Source: Phycisphaera sp.
GTDB lineage: Bacteria > Planctomycetota > Phycisphaerae > Phycisphaerales > UBA1924
Assembly (NCBI GenBank): GCA_025916675.1
Contig: CP098402.1
Span: 1,669,205-1,733,204, forward strand
Reading direction: 5' to 3'
DNA: 64,000 nt
Both the position numbers and the translations under genes were made by a program. Positions 1 through 9,477 of this stretch are shown one piece after another. Every line of letters begins with the position of its first letter. Position 1 is the stretch's first letter. Below the pieces are notes generated by a model that did no database searches, was not told where the DNA came from, and saw only the letters and a list, made by a program, of their open reading frames with translations.

Positions 1-1608
1 GGGAATATCAGTGAACTCACGCGCCGTGGCACCCACGCCCATCGCACCCGCTTGCGCTGGCTGCCGCAGGCGGTAGGGCACGAAGAACGAGCCCGCAAGA
101 TCCGCGGCCGTGCCGCGCACGTCCTTGTAGTACTGCGGGTATGGCATGACCCGAACGTCGATCGCCGGGTCGAACGTGCCCGGAATGCCGTCGACATCAT
201 CTATCTCACGCTCGGCACCGTGCCAGATCATGAGGCCCTCGTCGTCGAGCTTGCCGAAGCTCCACTCGACGATGAACTCCGACACGCGCGGGATGAAGGC
301 CGAAGACGCGAGCGCGGACTGGTCGGCCAGCCGGATCGCGCCGCGGGTCGGGTTCGTCACCGAATCGGCCAGCGGCGTGTGCAGGTCTGGGGGCGCCGGC
401 TCGTATCGCATACGGGCGATGTCGGCATCGGCCAGATTCACGGACCGGTACGAGGGTTCAACGCCCGGGTCGAGCAGGTTGGTGTTGTAATCGAGTCGCA
501 CGGGATGGCTGGGCGCCGGCATCCCATCGAGCATCCACGACTGCTGGACGCCAACCGGACCAACAACAAAGCTCGGGCCGACATAGTCCGCGCAATTGAC
601 CAATTGGAGTGGCGAAAAATAGGAGTACTGTGGCGATGTAGGCGGCCCACCAACCGCCAGACCAGCCGACGATTGCACAATGCCGCGGATCTCTTCGAGA
701 TTGGTTGTCGCCACGTCGACCAGGCCCGATTCGAAGATCGGGCTGGTATTGGGCGCGGTGATGCCCGCGATGTTCCGGATCGTCGAGGCAACCGGGAACA
801 CCAACGGGCAGCCCGTATAGCTCAGCGCGTTGACCGATCGGAAGATGCTCTCTGCGGCGGGCTGGAGGCCAACCTGCAACCGGTTATCAGGCGAGACGGA
901 CGGGTAGGGTGCTGGGAGCGAGGCCGGCGTGTCGGCCCGCCCGCCGCCGATGCTCACCAGCGTCGTGGCGTGCCGGAGCAGCGTCCACGAATTGGCAAAA
1001 CGGTTCGGATTCCCCGTTGTGCTCGCACCTAGGAAGTGGCCCTCGGCCGTCACCGGCGGGCGGTTCGGCGTCGTGACATCGGGCTGGGCATATGCGGAAT
1101 TCAGGCCATTCGGCTGCATCCGCTGGCCGATGCCGTAGTAAATGCGGGCGCTGGCGCCCTCGGCGTTGTACCCCGGCGCGAGCGGCTCGCGGGCCGACGC
1201 GGAGGGTGTATCAACAAAGAACATCAACTCGTCGACGCGGCGCGGCCGCCAGTCGCCGATGGGCTGATCGGGATACAACGGAACGTCGTTGCCCGCGTCG
1301 GCCTCCTCGTGGCGGATGATGAGGTACCCGTCGCGGGTCATCGCGCCGAAGTCCGCTCGCATCTGGCGTTCGAGCACCGCCGCGTACTGCGTGATCGCGC
1401 TCACGCTGCGGCCGCGCGACACGGTATCGCCGACTGAGGCGAAGATGCTGGCGATGCCCACGGCCACGAACGCCACGGCCCCCACCGCCACGAGCATCTC
1501 GATGAGCGTGAAGCCCCCCGCCCGGCCGATAGCCCGGCCGCTGGCTTGGGCCAGCGCGCGAGCGCGGCGGCCACGACAGTCAAGTTTGGTGTGCATGAGC
1601 TTCTTCAC
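1..1608 (-). CDS. Prepilin-type protein, PilW/GspJ-like (3' end beyond window)
   Basis: Last gene of pilus locus 1; it has no stop on the minus strand down to base 1, so at least 536 codons are present and the C-terminus is missing. The N-terminus is basic and is followed by a type IV prepilin cleavage/methylation motif (GG-FTLIEMLVA) at about residue 35 and one hydrophobic helix. That predicts processing by a prepilin peptidase and assembly in the inner membrane or pilus. I chose the GTG at 1608 because it forms a GTGA overlap with the upstream stop; an ATG lies four codons later (1596). The body is long for a pseudopilin. It may be a minor pilin or a T2SS-J-like tip component; the exact role cannot be assigned. 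Confidence 0.75.
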   Translation of the reverse strand, partial: MKKLMHTKLDCRGRRARALAQASGRAIGRAGGFTLIEMLVAVGAVAFVAVGIASIFASVGDTVSRGRSVSAITQYAAVLERQMRADFGAMTRDGYLIIRHEEADAGNDVPLYPDQPIGDWRPRRVDELMFFVDTPSASAREPLAPGYNAEGASARIYYGIGQRMQPNGLNSAYAQPDVTTPNRPPVTAEGHFLGASTTGNPNRFANSWTLLRHATTLVSIGGGRADTPASLPAPYPSVSPDNRLQVGLQPAAESIFRSVNALSYTGCPLVFPVASTIRNIAGITAPNTSPIFESGLVDVATTNLEEIRGIVQSSAGLAVGGPPTSPQYSYFSPLQLVNCADYVGPSFVVGPVGVQQSWMLDGMPAPSHPVRLDYNTNLLDPGVEPSYRSVNLADADIARMRYEPAPPDLHTPLADSVTNPTRGAIRLADQSALASSAFIPRVSEFIVEWSFGKLDDEGLMIWHGAEREIDDVDGIPGTFDPAIDVRVMPYPQYYKDVRGTAADLAGSFFVPYRLRQPAQAGAMGVGATAREFTDIP

Positions 1609-2828
1609 AGCGGCTGCCTCCCCGCGCCCGAGCCCGAGGGCGATTTGACGGCGTTGGGCTCGACGCCAAGTCGGAACACGACGGTGGTCGCCGGCGGCTG
1701 GGGCACGAACACGACCTGGCGGATCTGCGTCCAGCCGTCCTCGTCATCCCAACTCGACACGCTGCCAGACGTCCTCGGCACCCAATTCGAGATCGCGGGG
1801 CGGACACGCACCTCGGTGAAACTCGATCCCGAGTCGAGCGTCTCCTCGACGGTGTACACGTTGCCCAGATTGTCCACCAGTTGCTGCCCGACCTGGCCGG
1901 CCAGGATCAGCCGGTTCCCGAGCGCCACCGAACTGCCCGGCTCGGCACCGCTCAGCGTTGGATCGGCCTCGAGCCGCAGCACGGTGTTGCGCATCCCGTC
2001 GTACTCGGCCCCCAGCGTGAGGGGTGGCGCGTAGGTCTGGCTCCCGCTCGTATCGGCACCGGCACCGGTGGGCAGGCCACTCGAGTCGATACCAACCGGC
2101 AGGATCGGGTTGGAACCCCGCAGCATGACGCCGTAGCCCGTGTCTCCGAACGGCACGCGAATACCGGTATCAACACGCCGCACGAACACGGCGATCTCGA
2201 TGCCCGTGCGCCACTGCTCGGGCGTGCCCGGGAGCAAGCCCAGATCGGAATCGGCCAGCAACGCGTACCCGCCCGACTCGGTCGGCGGCAGGCGGCGGGC
2301 GACAAAATCCCACACGAACTGCGGCTCGTCAAGGTCCGACGCGGGCGAGGGATACAGCCGATCGCTCAGCGGGATGATCGCCGGATCGACGCCACCCACC
2401 CGGCTACCGATGATCACATTGCCGGTGTCGTCGTAGTCGTTGGCATCGATCGAGTTCGTGTCCCACGTGTACGTGCGCGACCACTGGTCGTCACGCAGCC
2501 AAACTCCAAGGCCGTAGCTGCGACCGGCGGTCGTGCCGAGCCCCGTGCCGCCAGCACCCGACGCCGGAAGACCCAGCCGCCCGAGGTCGGCCCTCGAGCT
2601 GATGTACGCCTGCGCGTCGTTGGCCACCACGATGCCCAGCGTGCGATCCGAGGCCACCCGCTGCTCGCGGATGATGCCCGGGATGATCGCGCCGAGCCCG
2701 AGCAGGCCCAGGGCCAGCACGAAGATCGACATCAGCACCTCGATCAGCGTGAAGGCCGCGAGCGCCCGTACGCGTCGGCGCTGGTACCGGCTTCGTCGTT
2801 GATACAAGTTTGCGGTCGTGCGCCCCAT
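1605..2828 (-). CDS. Prepilin-type protein, PilV-like
   Basis: 407-aa pseudopilin. After a short basic leader (MGRTTANLYQ, then Arg-rich) it has the class III signal FTLIEVLMS and a hydrophobic helix (about residues 27-48), with Glu at +5 of the mature protein. The remainder is a soluble domain of unknown fold, much longer than a typical 120-180 aa minor pilin. The ATG at 2828 begins just after the upstream stop (2831-2833), so translation is probably coupled. It sits third in a run of four prepilin-like genes behind pilC. A minor pilin or pseudopilin is the safest call; adhesive or cargo functions are open. Confidence 0.75.
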   Translation of the reverse strand: MGRTTANLYQRRSRYQRRRVRALAAFTLIEVLMSIFVLALGLLGLGAIIPGIIREQRVASDRTLGIVVANDAQAYISSRADLGRLGLPASGAGGTGLGTTAGRSYGLGVWLRDDQWSRTYTWDTNSIDANDYDDTGNVIIGSRVGGVDPAIIPLSDRLYPSPASDLDEPQFVWDFVARRLPPTESGGYALLADSDLGLLPGTPEQWRTGIEIAVFVRRVDTGIRVPFGDTGYGVMLRGSNPILPVGIDSSGLPTGAGADTSGSQTYAPPLTLGAEYDGMRNTVLRLEADPTLSGAEPGSSVALGNRLILAGQVGQQLVDNLGNVYTVEETLDSGSSFTEVRVRPAISNWVPRTSGSVSSWDDEDGWTQIRQVVFVPQPPATTVVFRLGVEPNAVKSPSGSGAGRQPL

Positions 2829-2830
2829 CC

Positions 2831-3955
2831 TCAGCTCCCCTCCGCCAGGCGTGGTGCCTCGACCGGCTGGCCGAGATAGCGCGAGACCAGGAAGATCCGC
2901 GCGTCGGACGTCTCCTGGGCCGGCAACGCGCCCGCCTGCAGGTTGCTCGCGCGCATCCACAGGCCAATACGGAGATTGATCTCCGCATCGGTAAGCGATC
3001 CAAAGATCCCGTTGTCATACTCGGGCCCGGTCACCGAGCCGGCCACCGGCTTGTAGAGCGTGTCGGTCGCACGGTTCAGGCCATCGGCACCGATGGCGTT
3101 GGCCAGCCGCTTCTCGTTGTACACCGCCAGCTGGGCCACCGGCCCGACGAGCACGGTGTCGGTCGCTTCGTCACCCAGCAACTGGCGTTTGTCGGCCAGC
3201 GACAAGGTCGAGTTGGGCAGCGACAACACACGACGCACGAAACGGCCGAGGTCTTCCTCGCGATCCACTCGATATGTGTTCCAGACGCCGCCCGTCTCGC
3301 GGAATCCAAGCGCGGGCGCAGGATCGAGATACAACGCCTTGCTCGTCGCCGAACTCAGGTACCGCCCCGTCCCGCCCTCGAAGCGGACCATGAACGACTG
3401 CCGCTTGTCACCGTTGTCGCCGGATGAATCGTCGTAAAACGCCGTCTCTGGGAAGACCCACTGGCCAAGATTGCGATCGGTGGTACTGTACGTATCCTCG
3501 TACCAACCGATGTTGTCCGGCAGTGCGCCGCCCGGAGACGACAACGCCGTGGAACGGGCGTACCCACGCACAACCCAGTTGCGGGGCAACACGAACACCT
3601 CGACGCCCGGCGCCGGCACCAGGATGTCGCGCTGGACGTCATTGCCGGCGACACGATCGACGATGGTCCCCGCGACCTGGGCGACGATGATGCGCACGCG
3701 CCCGTCGTCGCCGAGCAGGAACACCACCGCGGCATCACGCCCCGAACCAGCCCGCACCGCGGCATCACGGGCGCTCTGGAGCGCCGCCTGCACGGCGTTG
3801 CTCGACCCGCTCTGGTTGCTGCTGTAGGTCAGCGACGCGTACGCGGGGATCGCGATCGCCGCCAGGATCAGGATGATCACGATCACCAGGATCAGCTCGA
3901 CCAGCGTGAAGCCCGCGCCGCAGCGGGGCCTTGTGCCTCTCGTACGCGCCCTCAT
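2831..3955 (-). CDS. Prepilin-type protein, GspH/FimT-like
   Basis: 374 aa. The N-terminal cleavage motif is AGFTLVELILV at about residues 15-25, followed by an Ile-rich transmembrane helix and an A-x-P-A-Y segment like that at the end of many pilin N-terminal helices. The next segment (SNAVQAALQSARDAAVRAGS) resembles the alpha-helix that follows in GspH/FimT proteins. The large C-terminal region has no motif I recognise. The start ATG overlaps the upstream stop (ATGA, 3952-3955). Second of four consecutive prepilin genes. Confidence 0.75.
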   Translation of the reverse strand: MRARTRGTRPRCGAGFTLVELILVIVIILILAAIAIPAYASLTYSSNQSGSSNAVQAALQSARDAAVRAGSGRDAAVVFLLGDDGRVRIIVAQVAGTIVDRVAGNDVQRDILVPAPGVEVFVLPRNWVVRGYARSTALSSPGGALPDNIGWYEDTYSTTDRNLGQWVFPETAFYDDSSGDNGDKRQSFMVRFEGGTGRYLSSATSKALYLDPAPALGFRETGGVWNTYRVDREEDLGRFVRRVLSLPNSTLSLADKRQLLGDEATDTVLVGPVAQLAVYNEKRLANAIGADGLNRATDTLYKPVAGSVTGPEYDNGIFGSLTDAEINLRIGLWMRASNLQAGALPAQETSDARIFLVSRYLGQPVEAPRLAEGS

Positions 3956-4815
3956 CGCCCCACCTCCATGATGTTGTCCGCGCGCCCCTCGGATTCGAGC
4001 TGCGCATCGGTCTTGCCGCGGCCGAGTTCGGCTTCGAGCGTGCTGCGTTCTTCGGTCGTGAGCTGGCCAAACACCCGGTTGGGGCCGGCCGCCACGATGG
4101 CGTACTCGGCATCACGCAGCGCGATGTTCTCGGCAGGATCGCCCAGCAGATTCGGCACCCGGCGGAGGTCGGTCACATCCGACGCGCTCGCCGAGTCGAT
4201 CGGCAACCAGCGGTAATACCGGTACGCCACACCGTTGCGATCTCGCAGCTCGTAGCGTCCCTCGGTCCGATCAACCTCGACCAGGCGATCGGAATCGCCG
4301 GCGGCGTCGAACAAGGGATCCATCAGCTTCCCGCCGGCCTGCCGGAACGTGCCGTCCCGAGACGGCTCGCGGAAGCCCGACCCATCCTTGCCATCGATGT
4401 CGGCGTCGAGCACGCCAATCAGGTAATACGGCAGGCTGTACACGCTGAAGCGCATGTCCTCCATGCCCGAGACACGGCCCTGCAAGAATTCAACGTCGGA
4501 CGGAACATCGGTGCGGTACACGTTCACGCTGCTCGCACCGATGGGCACGGTCGTCGGCGTGCCCGAGGGGTACGTCAAGCCGTCGTTGACCAGCGGTGGC
4601 GCGAACCCGAAGTCGTTCTTGAACGACTCGACGGCGATGCGCATCGCGATGACGTTGGCCCGCTCGGCCCCGCTCTGGGCCGTGCGTGACATCTTGTTGA
4701 GCCCCACCAGCAGCAGGCCGATGAGGATCGCGATCACCAGGATCGAGACGGCAAGCTCGATGATCGTAAAGCCCGATCGCGAAGACGCCTGAGCTGTCCG
4801 GGTCTGTGATGCCAT
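3952..4815 (-). CDS. Prepilin-type protein, GspG/pseudopilin-like
   Basis: 287 aa. The class III signal is RSGFTIIELAVSILVIAIL (residues 14-32) with Glu at +5 of the mature form. The hydrophobic helix is followed by an amphipathic stretch typical of a major pseudopilin (ERANVIAMRIAVESFKNDFG), which resembles GspG-type proteins. It is the first of the four pilins after pilC in this locus, where a major pseudopilin is commonly encoded. AAGGAA lies about 11 nt upstream of the ATG at 4815. Its size is larger than classical GspG (about 140 aa), so I give no symbol. Confidence 0.75.
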   Translation of the reverse strand: MASQTRTAQASSRSGFTIIELAVSILVIAILIGLLLVGLNKMSRTAQSGAERANVIAMRIAVESFKNDFGFAPPLVNDGLTYPSGTPTTVPIGASSVNVYRTDVPSDVEFLQGRVSGMEDMRFSVYSLPYYLIGVLDADIDGKDGSGFREPSRDGTFRQAGGKLMDPLFDAAGDSDRLVEVDRTEGRYELRDRNGVAYRYYRWLPIDSASASDVTDLRRVPNLLGDPAENIALRDAEYAIVAAGPNRVFGQLTTEERSTLEAELGRGKTDAQLESEGRADNIMEVGR

Positions 4816-4984
4816 GGCTGGCTCGTTTCCTTCCCCTGGCCGCGATCGAACGCGGCCGAGCTATCGAATGGACCCAATCGGTTCGGCCCGATGGAGCCCC
4901 ACTCCCCCAAAACCGCCGGGGCGTGCCGACGCGAAGGCGCCCTCCCCAAGCCGCCCCGCGCCGGCACGTAGCCCCGAACAGACC

Positions 4985-6265
4985 CTACAAGCCCCCGCCG
5001 TTGAGCGATTCGATCATCGCCACCATCGGCAGGAACATCGCGATCACGATGACGCCCACCATCCCGCCGATGACCACGACCATGATCGGCTCGAGCAGGG
5101 ACAGGGCCGCCTTCACCGCAACATCGACCTCCTCGTCGTAGTTGTCGGCGACCTTCATCAGCATCACATCCAATTCACCGGTCTCTTCGCCCACGTCCAC
5201 CATGTTCACCACGATGGGCTCGCACGTCTTGCTCTCTCGCAGCGGCACGGCGAAGCTCTCGCCCTCGCGCACCGCGTCGTGCACCCGCAGCAGCGCCTTC
5301 TCGAAGACGGCGTTGCCCGACGTGTCGGCCGTGATGCGGATGGCCTCGAGGATCGGCACACCGGCGGAGATCAGCGTGCCCAATGTACGCGTGAACTTGG
5401 CCACCGTCGACTTGCGGCTCACGTTGCCGATCACCGGCGTCCACAGCACCATCCGGTCGGTCAGCGCCCGGCCCGGCTTAGCCAGGCGGACCAGCTTCCA
5501 GACGAAGGGAATCGCGATAACCGTGCCGACGAAGATCACGGCACCCGGAACGACCTGGCCCGGGTTGCGGCCGGCCATCCACATGCTCGTGTCGGTCAGC
5601 CAGATGGTCAGCCAGGGCAGCTCGACGCCGAAGTCCTCGAAGATCTTCTGGAACTGCGGGATGATGACCACCATGATCATCACGAGGATGACGATGGCCA
5701 CGAACACGACCACCAGCGGATAGACCAACGCACCGCGGATCTGCCGCTTGAGCCGCTGGCCCTTCTCCATGAACTCGGCAAGACGCTGGAGGATGATGTC
5801 CAGCACGCCGCCGACCTCGCCGGCGGCGATCATCTTGACGAACAGTCGATCGAACGCCTTGGGATGCTGGGCCATCGCCTCGGACAGGCTCGAGCCGCCC
5901 TGCACCTCATCGGTCAGGTCGATGAGCACGTTCTTGAGCGGGCCGGGCTTGGCCTGGCCTTCCAGAATCTGGAGGCTCCGAAGCAGCGGGAGGCCGGCGT
6001 CCTGCAGGGTCGACAACTGACGCGTGAACTGCGTGAGTTGCTTCTTCTTGACCTTGCCGAAAAGCACGATCCCGCCACCGCGCTTCTTCTTGACCGCCGG
6101 CCCCTCCGCCGCATCGGTCTTCTTGACCTTCTGCTCGCGCACCGCGGTGGGGTACAAGCTCTGGCTCTTCAGCCGACCGATCGCTTCCTCGTCGGTCGAG
6201 GCCTCAAGGGTGCCCTTGCGCATCTTTCCCTGGGCGTCGCGAGCCTCATACGTAAACGTGGCCAT
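4985..6265 (-). CDS. pilC: Type IV pilus / type II secretion platform protein (PilC/GspF)
   Basis: 426-aa inner-membrane platform protein that couples the cytoplasmic ATPases to pilin polymerisation. The N-terminus (MATFTYEARDAQGKMRKGTLEA) is the usual GspF/PilC opening. Two repeated T2SSF domains follow, each with Q-F-T/F-T-R-x-L..L..AG-P-L and G-x-S-L/F motifs and hydrophobic helices near residues 165-200, 215-240 and 395-420. A Lys-rich linker (KKTDAAEG...KKKRGGG) separates the N-terminus from the first domain. Start chosen at 6265, where AGGAG lies 9 nt upstream; an in-frame ATG nine codons earlier lacks this. It follows pilB1 by 74 bp and precedes the pseudopilins. Confidence 0.93.
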   Translation of the reverse strand: MATFTYEARDAQGKMRKGTLEASTDEEAIGRLKSQSLYPTAVREQKVKKTDAAEGPAVKKKRGGGIVLFGKVKKKQLTQFTRQLSTLQDAGLPLLRSLQILEGQAKPGPLKNVLIDLTDEVQGGSSLSEAMAQHPKAFDRLFVKMIAAGEVGGVLDIILQRLAEFMEKGQRLKRQIRGALVYPLVVVFVAIVILVMIMVVIIPQFQKIFEDFGVELPWLTIWLTDTSMWMAGRNPGQVVPGAVIFVGTVIAIPFVWKLVRLAKPGRALTDRMVLWTPVIGNVSRKSTVAKFTRTLGTLISAGVPILEAIRITADTSGNAVFEKALLRVHDAVREGESFAVPLRESKTCEPIVVNMVDVGEETGELDVMLMKVADNYDEEVDVAVKAALSLLEPIMVVVIGGMVGVIVIAMFLPMVAMIESLNGGGL

Positions 6266-6339
6266 GCCTTCGGACTCCTGCTCCGCGATCAATCATGCCG
6301 CGGCAAATTCGTGCTACAAACCGGCTCGCGCCCCTCGAC

Positions 6340-8070
6340 TTACTCTTCCACCAGTGTCTCACGGACCACCTCGTCGATGGAGGTCTGGCCCTCGTAGATC
6401 GCCAGCAGCCCGCTCTCACGGAGCGAACGCATCCCCCGGCTGCGAGCATGCTCGCGGACCAGGCTCAGGCTCTCTTCCCGCATGACCATGTCGCGGATCG
6501 TGTCGTCCATCGTCATGATCTCGAACAGCGCCATTCGGCCCTTGTATCCGCCGTACTCGGCATCGCTGCGCGGGCGGTAGAACGTCTTGCCCGCAACATC
6601 CGAAGTCCTGAGCCCGAGTTCCATAAGCTCTTCCTCGCCGGGCTCGTACGCCTCGCGGGCCGACGGCGCGATCTTGCGCACCAGGCGCTGGGCCACGATG
6701 CCCTCGATGGTTGCCGTCAGCAGGAAGGGCTCGAGCCCGAGGTCGACCAGGCGCACGATCGAGCTCGGAGCGTCGTTGGTGTGCAGCGTGCTCAGCACCA
6801 AGTGGCCCGTCAGCGACGCCTGCACCGCGATCTGCGCGGTCTCGAGGTCGCGGATCTCGCCCACCAGGATCACGTCAGGATCCTGACGCAGGAAGCTGCG
6901 CAGCGCCTTGGCAAAGGTCAGGCCCACGTCGTCGTTCACCTGCACCTGGCAGAGCCCGTCGATATCGTATTCCACGGGATCCTCGCTCGTGAGGATCTTG
7001 GTTTCGATGCGGTTCAGCTCGGCCAGAGCCGCGTACAGCGTGGTGGTCTTACCCGAGCCGGTGGGCCCGGTCACCATTACAATGCCGTTGGGCTTCTCGA
7101 TGAGAGCGCGGAACCGGACTAAGTCATCCTCGCGGAAGCCGATGCGTTCGAGGTTCAACTCAACATTCGAGCGGTCGAGAATACGCATCACCACGCTCTC
7201 GCCGTGCATGGTCGGCAGCACGGCGATACGCAGGTCGACGGGCTTGCCGCCGACCTGGAGCTCGATGCGACCGTCCTGAGGAAGACGACGCTCGGCAATG
7301 TCCAGGTTGGCCATGACCTTGATGCGGCTGGTAATAGCCGGCCCGAGGTGCTTGGGTGGCGGCACCATCTCGTACAGCACGCCATCGATGCGGTATCGCA
7401 TCTTGAACTCGTGCTCAAACGGCTCGAAGTGGACGTCGCTGGCCTTGTCCTTGATGGCCTGCAGCAGCACCAGGTTGAGCAGCTTGACCACCTGGTTGTC
7501 GCTCGCCGCCGAGGCGATCGCGTCCAGGTCGATCGAGTCCGAGCTGTGACCGGCCAGGGCGTCGAACTTGCTGTCCTTGGCCAGATTGCTGACCACGTCG
7601 ACCACCGACTCGCTCTTGGCGTAGTGCTTGGCCAGCCGGGCATCGATCTGGTCGGGGTCGGTCACCACCGCCTCGACCGTCAACCCCAGCAGCAACCGCA
7701 GGTCATCGACCGCGCGGAAGTTGTTCGCGCTCTTCATCGCGATGGTCAGCCGCTTCGCGGTCTGGTTGAATTCAATCGGTACAATCCCGTACGCCCGGGC
7801 GCTCTCGGCCGGGACGGCCTCGATCGCCGCGTCCGAGATTTCCTTGCCCTCCAGATCGACAAAGGCCATGCCGGCCTGCCCGGCCAGAGCGGCTTGCACG
7901 TCGGCCTCGGTGCAGTACTCGAGCTCGACCAGGACTTCGCCAATCTTCTTCTTGCGGGTCCGCTGGATCGTCAGAGCCTCGTGGACCTGTTCGCGGGACA
8001 CCTTGCCCATCTTCGTGAGCACGCGGCCGATCTTGCGACCCTTCAGCTCTTCTGGATTCGTTGTGGCCAT
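6340..8070 (-). CDS. pilB: Pilus assembly / secretion ATPase (PilB/GspE), copy 1
   Basis: 576-aa hexameric AAA-type assembly ATPase. The N-terminal MshEN (T2SSE_N) region at residues 12-65 is a duplicated G-x-x-L...A-L..Q pattern. Walker A (GPTGSGKT) is at 335-342, and the Walker B/His box region carries ILVGEIRDLETAQIA and LVLSTLHTNDAPSSIVRL. The Zn-binding Cys tetrad found in many GspE proteins is absent; at that place it reads SDAEYGGYKGRMALFE. AAGGA lies about 9 nt before the ATG at 8070; 22 in-frame codons upstream were rejected because they lack an SD. pilT lies upstream and pilC downstream. One of two such ATPases in the locus (see 9478-11199). Confidence 0.93.
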   Translation of the reverse strand: MATTNPEELKGRKIGRVLTKMGKVSREQVHEALTIQRTRKKKIGEVLVELEYCTEADVQAALAGQAGMAFVDLEGKEISDAAIEAVPAESARAYGIVPIEFNQTAKRLTIAMKSANNFRAVDDLRLLLGLTVEAVVTDPDQIDARLAKHYAKSESVVDVVSNLAKDSKFDALAGHSSDSIDLDAIASAASDNQVVKLLNLVLLQAIKDKASDVHFEPFEHEFKMRYRIDGVLYEMVPPPKHLGPAITSRIKVMANLDIAERRLPQDGRIELQVGGKPVDLRIAVLPTMHGESVVMRILDRSNVELNLERIGFREDDLVRFRALIEKPNGIVMVTGPTGSGKTTTLYAALAELNRIETKILTSEDPVEYDIDGLCQVQVNDDVGLTFAKALRSFLRQDPDVILVGEIRDLETAQIAVQASLTGHLVLSTLHTNDAPSSIVRLVDLGLEPFLLTATIEGIVAQRLVRKIAPSAREAYEPGEEELMELGLRTSDVAGKTFYRPRSDAEYGGYKGRMALFEIMTMDDTIRDMVMREESLSLVREHARSRGMRSLRESGLLAIYEGQTSIDEVVRETLVEE

Positions 8071-8198
8071 GCCAATGTGTCCTTGGGAGCCCCGACAACC
8101 CTCACGAACGGGCATACCTATATCTTCGCCCATCACGCCAAGATGATGCCAGGAAGTTTACTGATTCTCGGGACAAAACAATATTAGACAGATAGATA

Positions 8199-8230
8199 AT
8201 TGGCCATTTCAATCGCTTGAAAGGGCCAAT
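8199..8230. terminator. Hairpin between pilT and pilB1
   Basis: A 14-bp inverted repeat with one mismatch (arms 8199-8212 and 8217-8230, loop tcgc). It lies in an AT-rich 197-bp gap after the pilT stop and upstream of pilB1. On the minus strand it is followed by a T/A-rich tract but no clean T-run, so it may be a terminator, an mRNA processing/stabilising element or an operator. A weak minus-strand promoter (TTGAAA, 18 nt, TCTAAT) overlaps its distal side. Confidence 0.45.
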
Positions 8231-8267
8231 ATCCAAACAATTACTTACTATCGATTGGCAAGAGCAA

Positions 8268-9422
8268 TCAATCCACGTCATCCTCATCGAGCTCGGGACG
8301 ACCGATCGTCTTGCCGGCCTGATGGACTCGATCACGAAGCGCACCAGGATCCTTGCCCTTATCAACCATCTCCTCGGCGCTGATGATGCCCTTGGTGTAC
8401 AGGCTCCACAGGTGGTCATCGAGGAGCTGCATGCCGAACTTGGCACCGGTCTGGATCGAGGAATCGATGCGGAAGGTCTTGCCCTCGCGGATCAGGTTGG
8501 CGATCGCGGGAGTCACCAGCAGGAACTCGTAGGCCGCGATCCGGCCCGGCTTATCGACCCTCTTCAGCAGGGCCTGGCTGAGCACCGCGATGAGGGCAGT
8601 CGAGAGCTGCACGCGGATCTGGTTTTGCTGGCTGACGGGGAAGGCGTCGACCACGCGGTCGATCGTCTTGGCGGCACCGGTGGTGTGCAAGGTGCCGAAC
8701 ACCAAGTGACCGGTTTCGGCGGCCCGGATGGCCGCCTCGATGGTCTCAAGGTCACGCATCTCGCCCACCAGGATCACGTCCGGGTCGGAGCGGAGCACGC
8801 GGCGGAGGGCCTCGGCGAAGCTGGGCACGTCGTTGCCCACCTCACGCTGGTTGACCACGCTCTTCTTGTGGTAGTGGAAGTACTCGATGGGGTCTTCCAT
8901 CGTCACGATGTGGCGGTCGTAGTAGGTGTTGATGTAGTCCAGCACCGTCGCGAGGCTGGTGGTCTTGCCCGAGCCGGTGGGCCCGGTCACCAGGAACAGG
9001 CCACGGGGGCGGCGGCTGAGGTCGCGGACCGCCTCGGGCAGGCCGATCTGCTCGAATGTCAGCAGCTCGTTCGGGATGAGGCGGAGCACCAAAGCGAGAT
9101 CGCCGCGCTGCTTGAAGATCGACACACGAAAGCGGGCCGCATCGCCGTAGCCGAAGCCGAAGTCGGTACCGCCCATCTCGTTGATTTCTTGCTGGTTCCG
9201 TTCGGGCGTAATCGACTTCATGAGCGAGACCATGTCGTCCGAGTCGAGCACCTTGGTCTCGAGATTCTTGAGGCCACCGTGCAAGCGGACGGTGGGCTTG
9301 CGGCCCACGGTCAGATGCAGGTCGCTCGCGCCCGTGCGGACCACGGTGTCGAGCAAACGGTCGATCTGGACGGTGGCCCCACCCGTCGGGGCCGAACCTG
9401 AGTCTTCGTCGTATGACGCCAT
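8268..9422 (-). CDS. pilT: Type IV pilus twitching-motility/retraction ATPase (PilT), copy 1
   Basis: 384-aa retraction ATPase. It starts with the PilT-type domain (IDRLLDTVVRTGASDLHLTVG) and has Walker A GPTGSGKT at 147-154, the Asp box (MEDPIEYFH), Walker B (VILVGEMRDLETIEAA) and the His box (HLVFGTLHTTGAAKTIDRV). The PilT signature AIRNLIRE is present in variant form (TPAIANLIREGK). SD GAGGAG lies 7 nt before the ATG at 9422. It is sandwiched between two PilB-type ATPases; its presence argues for a retractable pilus rather than a pure T2SS. Confidence 0.93.
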   Translation of the reverse strand: MASYDEDSGSAPTGGATVQIDRLLDTVVRTGASDLHLTVGRKPTVRLHGGLKNLETKVLDSDDMVSLMKSITPERNQQEINEMGGTDFGFGYGDAARFRVSIFKQRGDLALVLRLIPNELLTFEQIGLPEAVRDLSRRPRGLFLVTGPTGSGKTTSLATVLDYINTYYDRHIVTMEDPIEYFHYHKKSVVNQREVGNDVPSFAEALRRVLRSDPDVILVGEMRDLETIEAAIRAAETGHLVFGTLHTTGAAKTIDRVVDAFPVSQQNQIRVQLSTALIAVLSQALLKRVDKPGRIAAYEFLLVTPAIANLIREGKTFRIDSSIQTGAKFGMQLLDDHLWSLYTKGIISAEEMVDKGKDPGALRDRVHQAGKTIGRPELDEDDVD

Positions 9423-9477
9423 CGATGCACTCCTCGAAACAGGCGAGCCGTCCATACCGGTCCGACTCGCGATGGGT

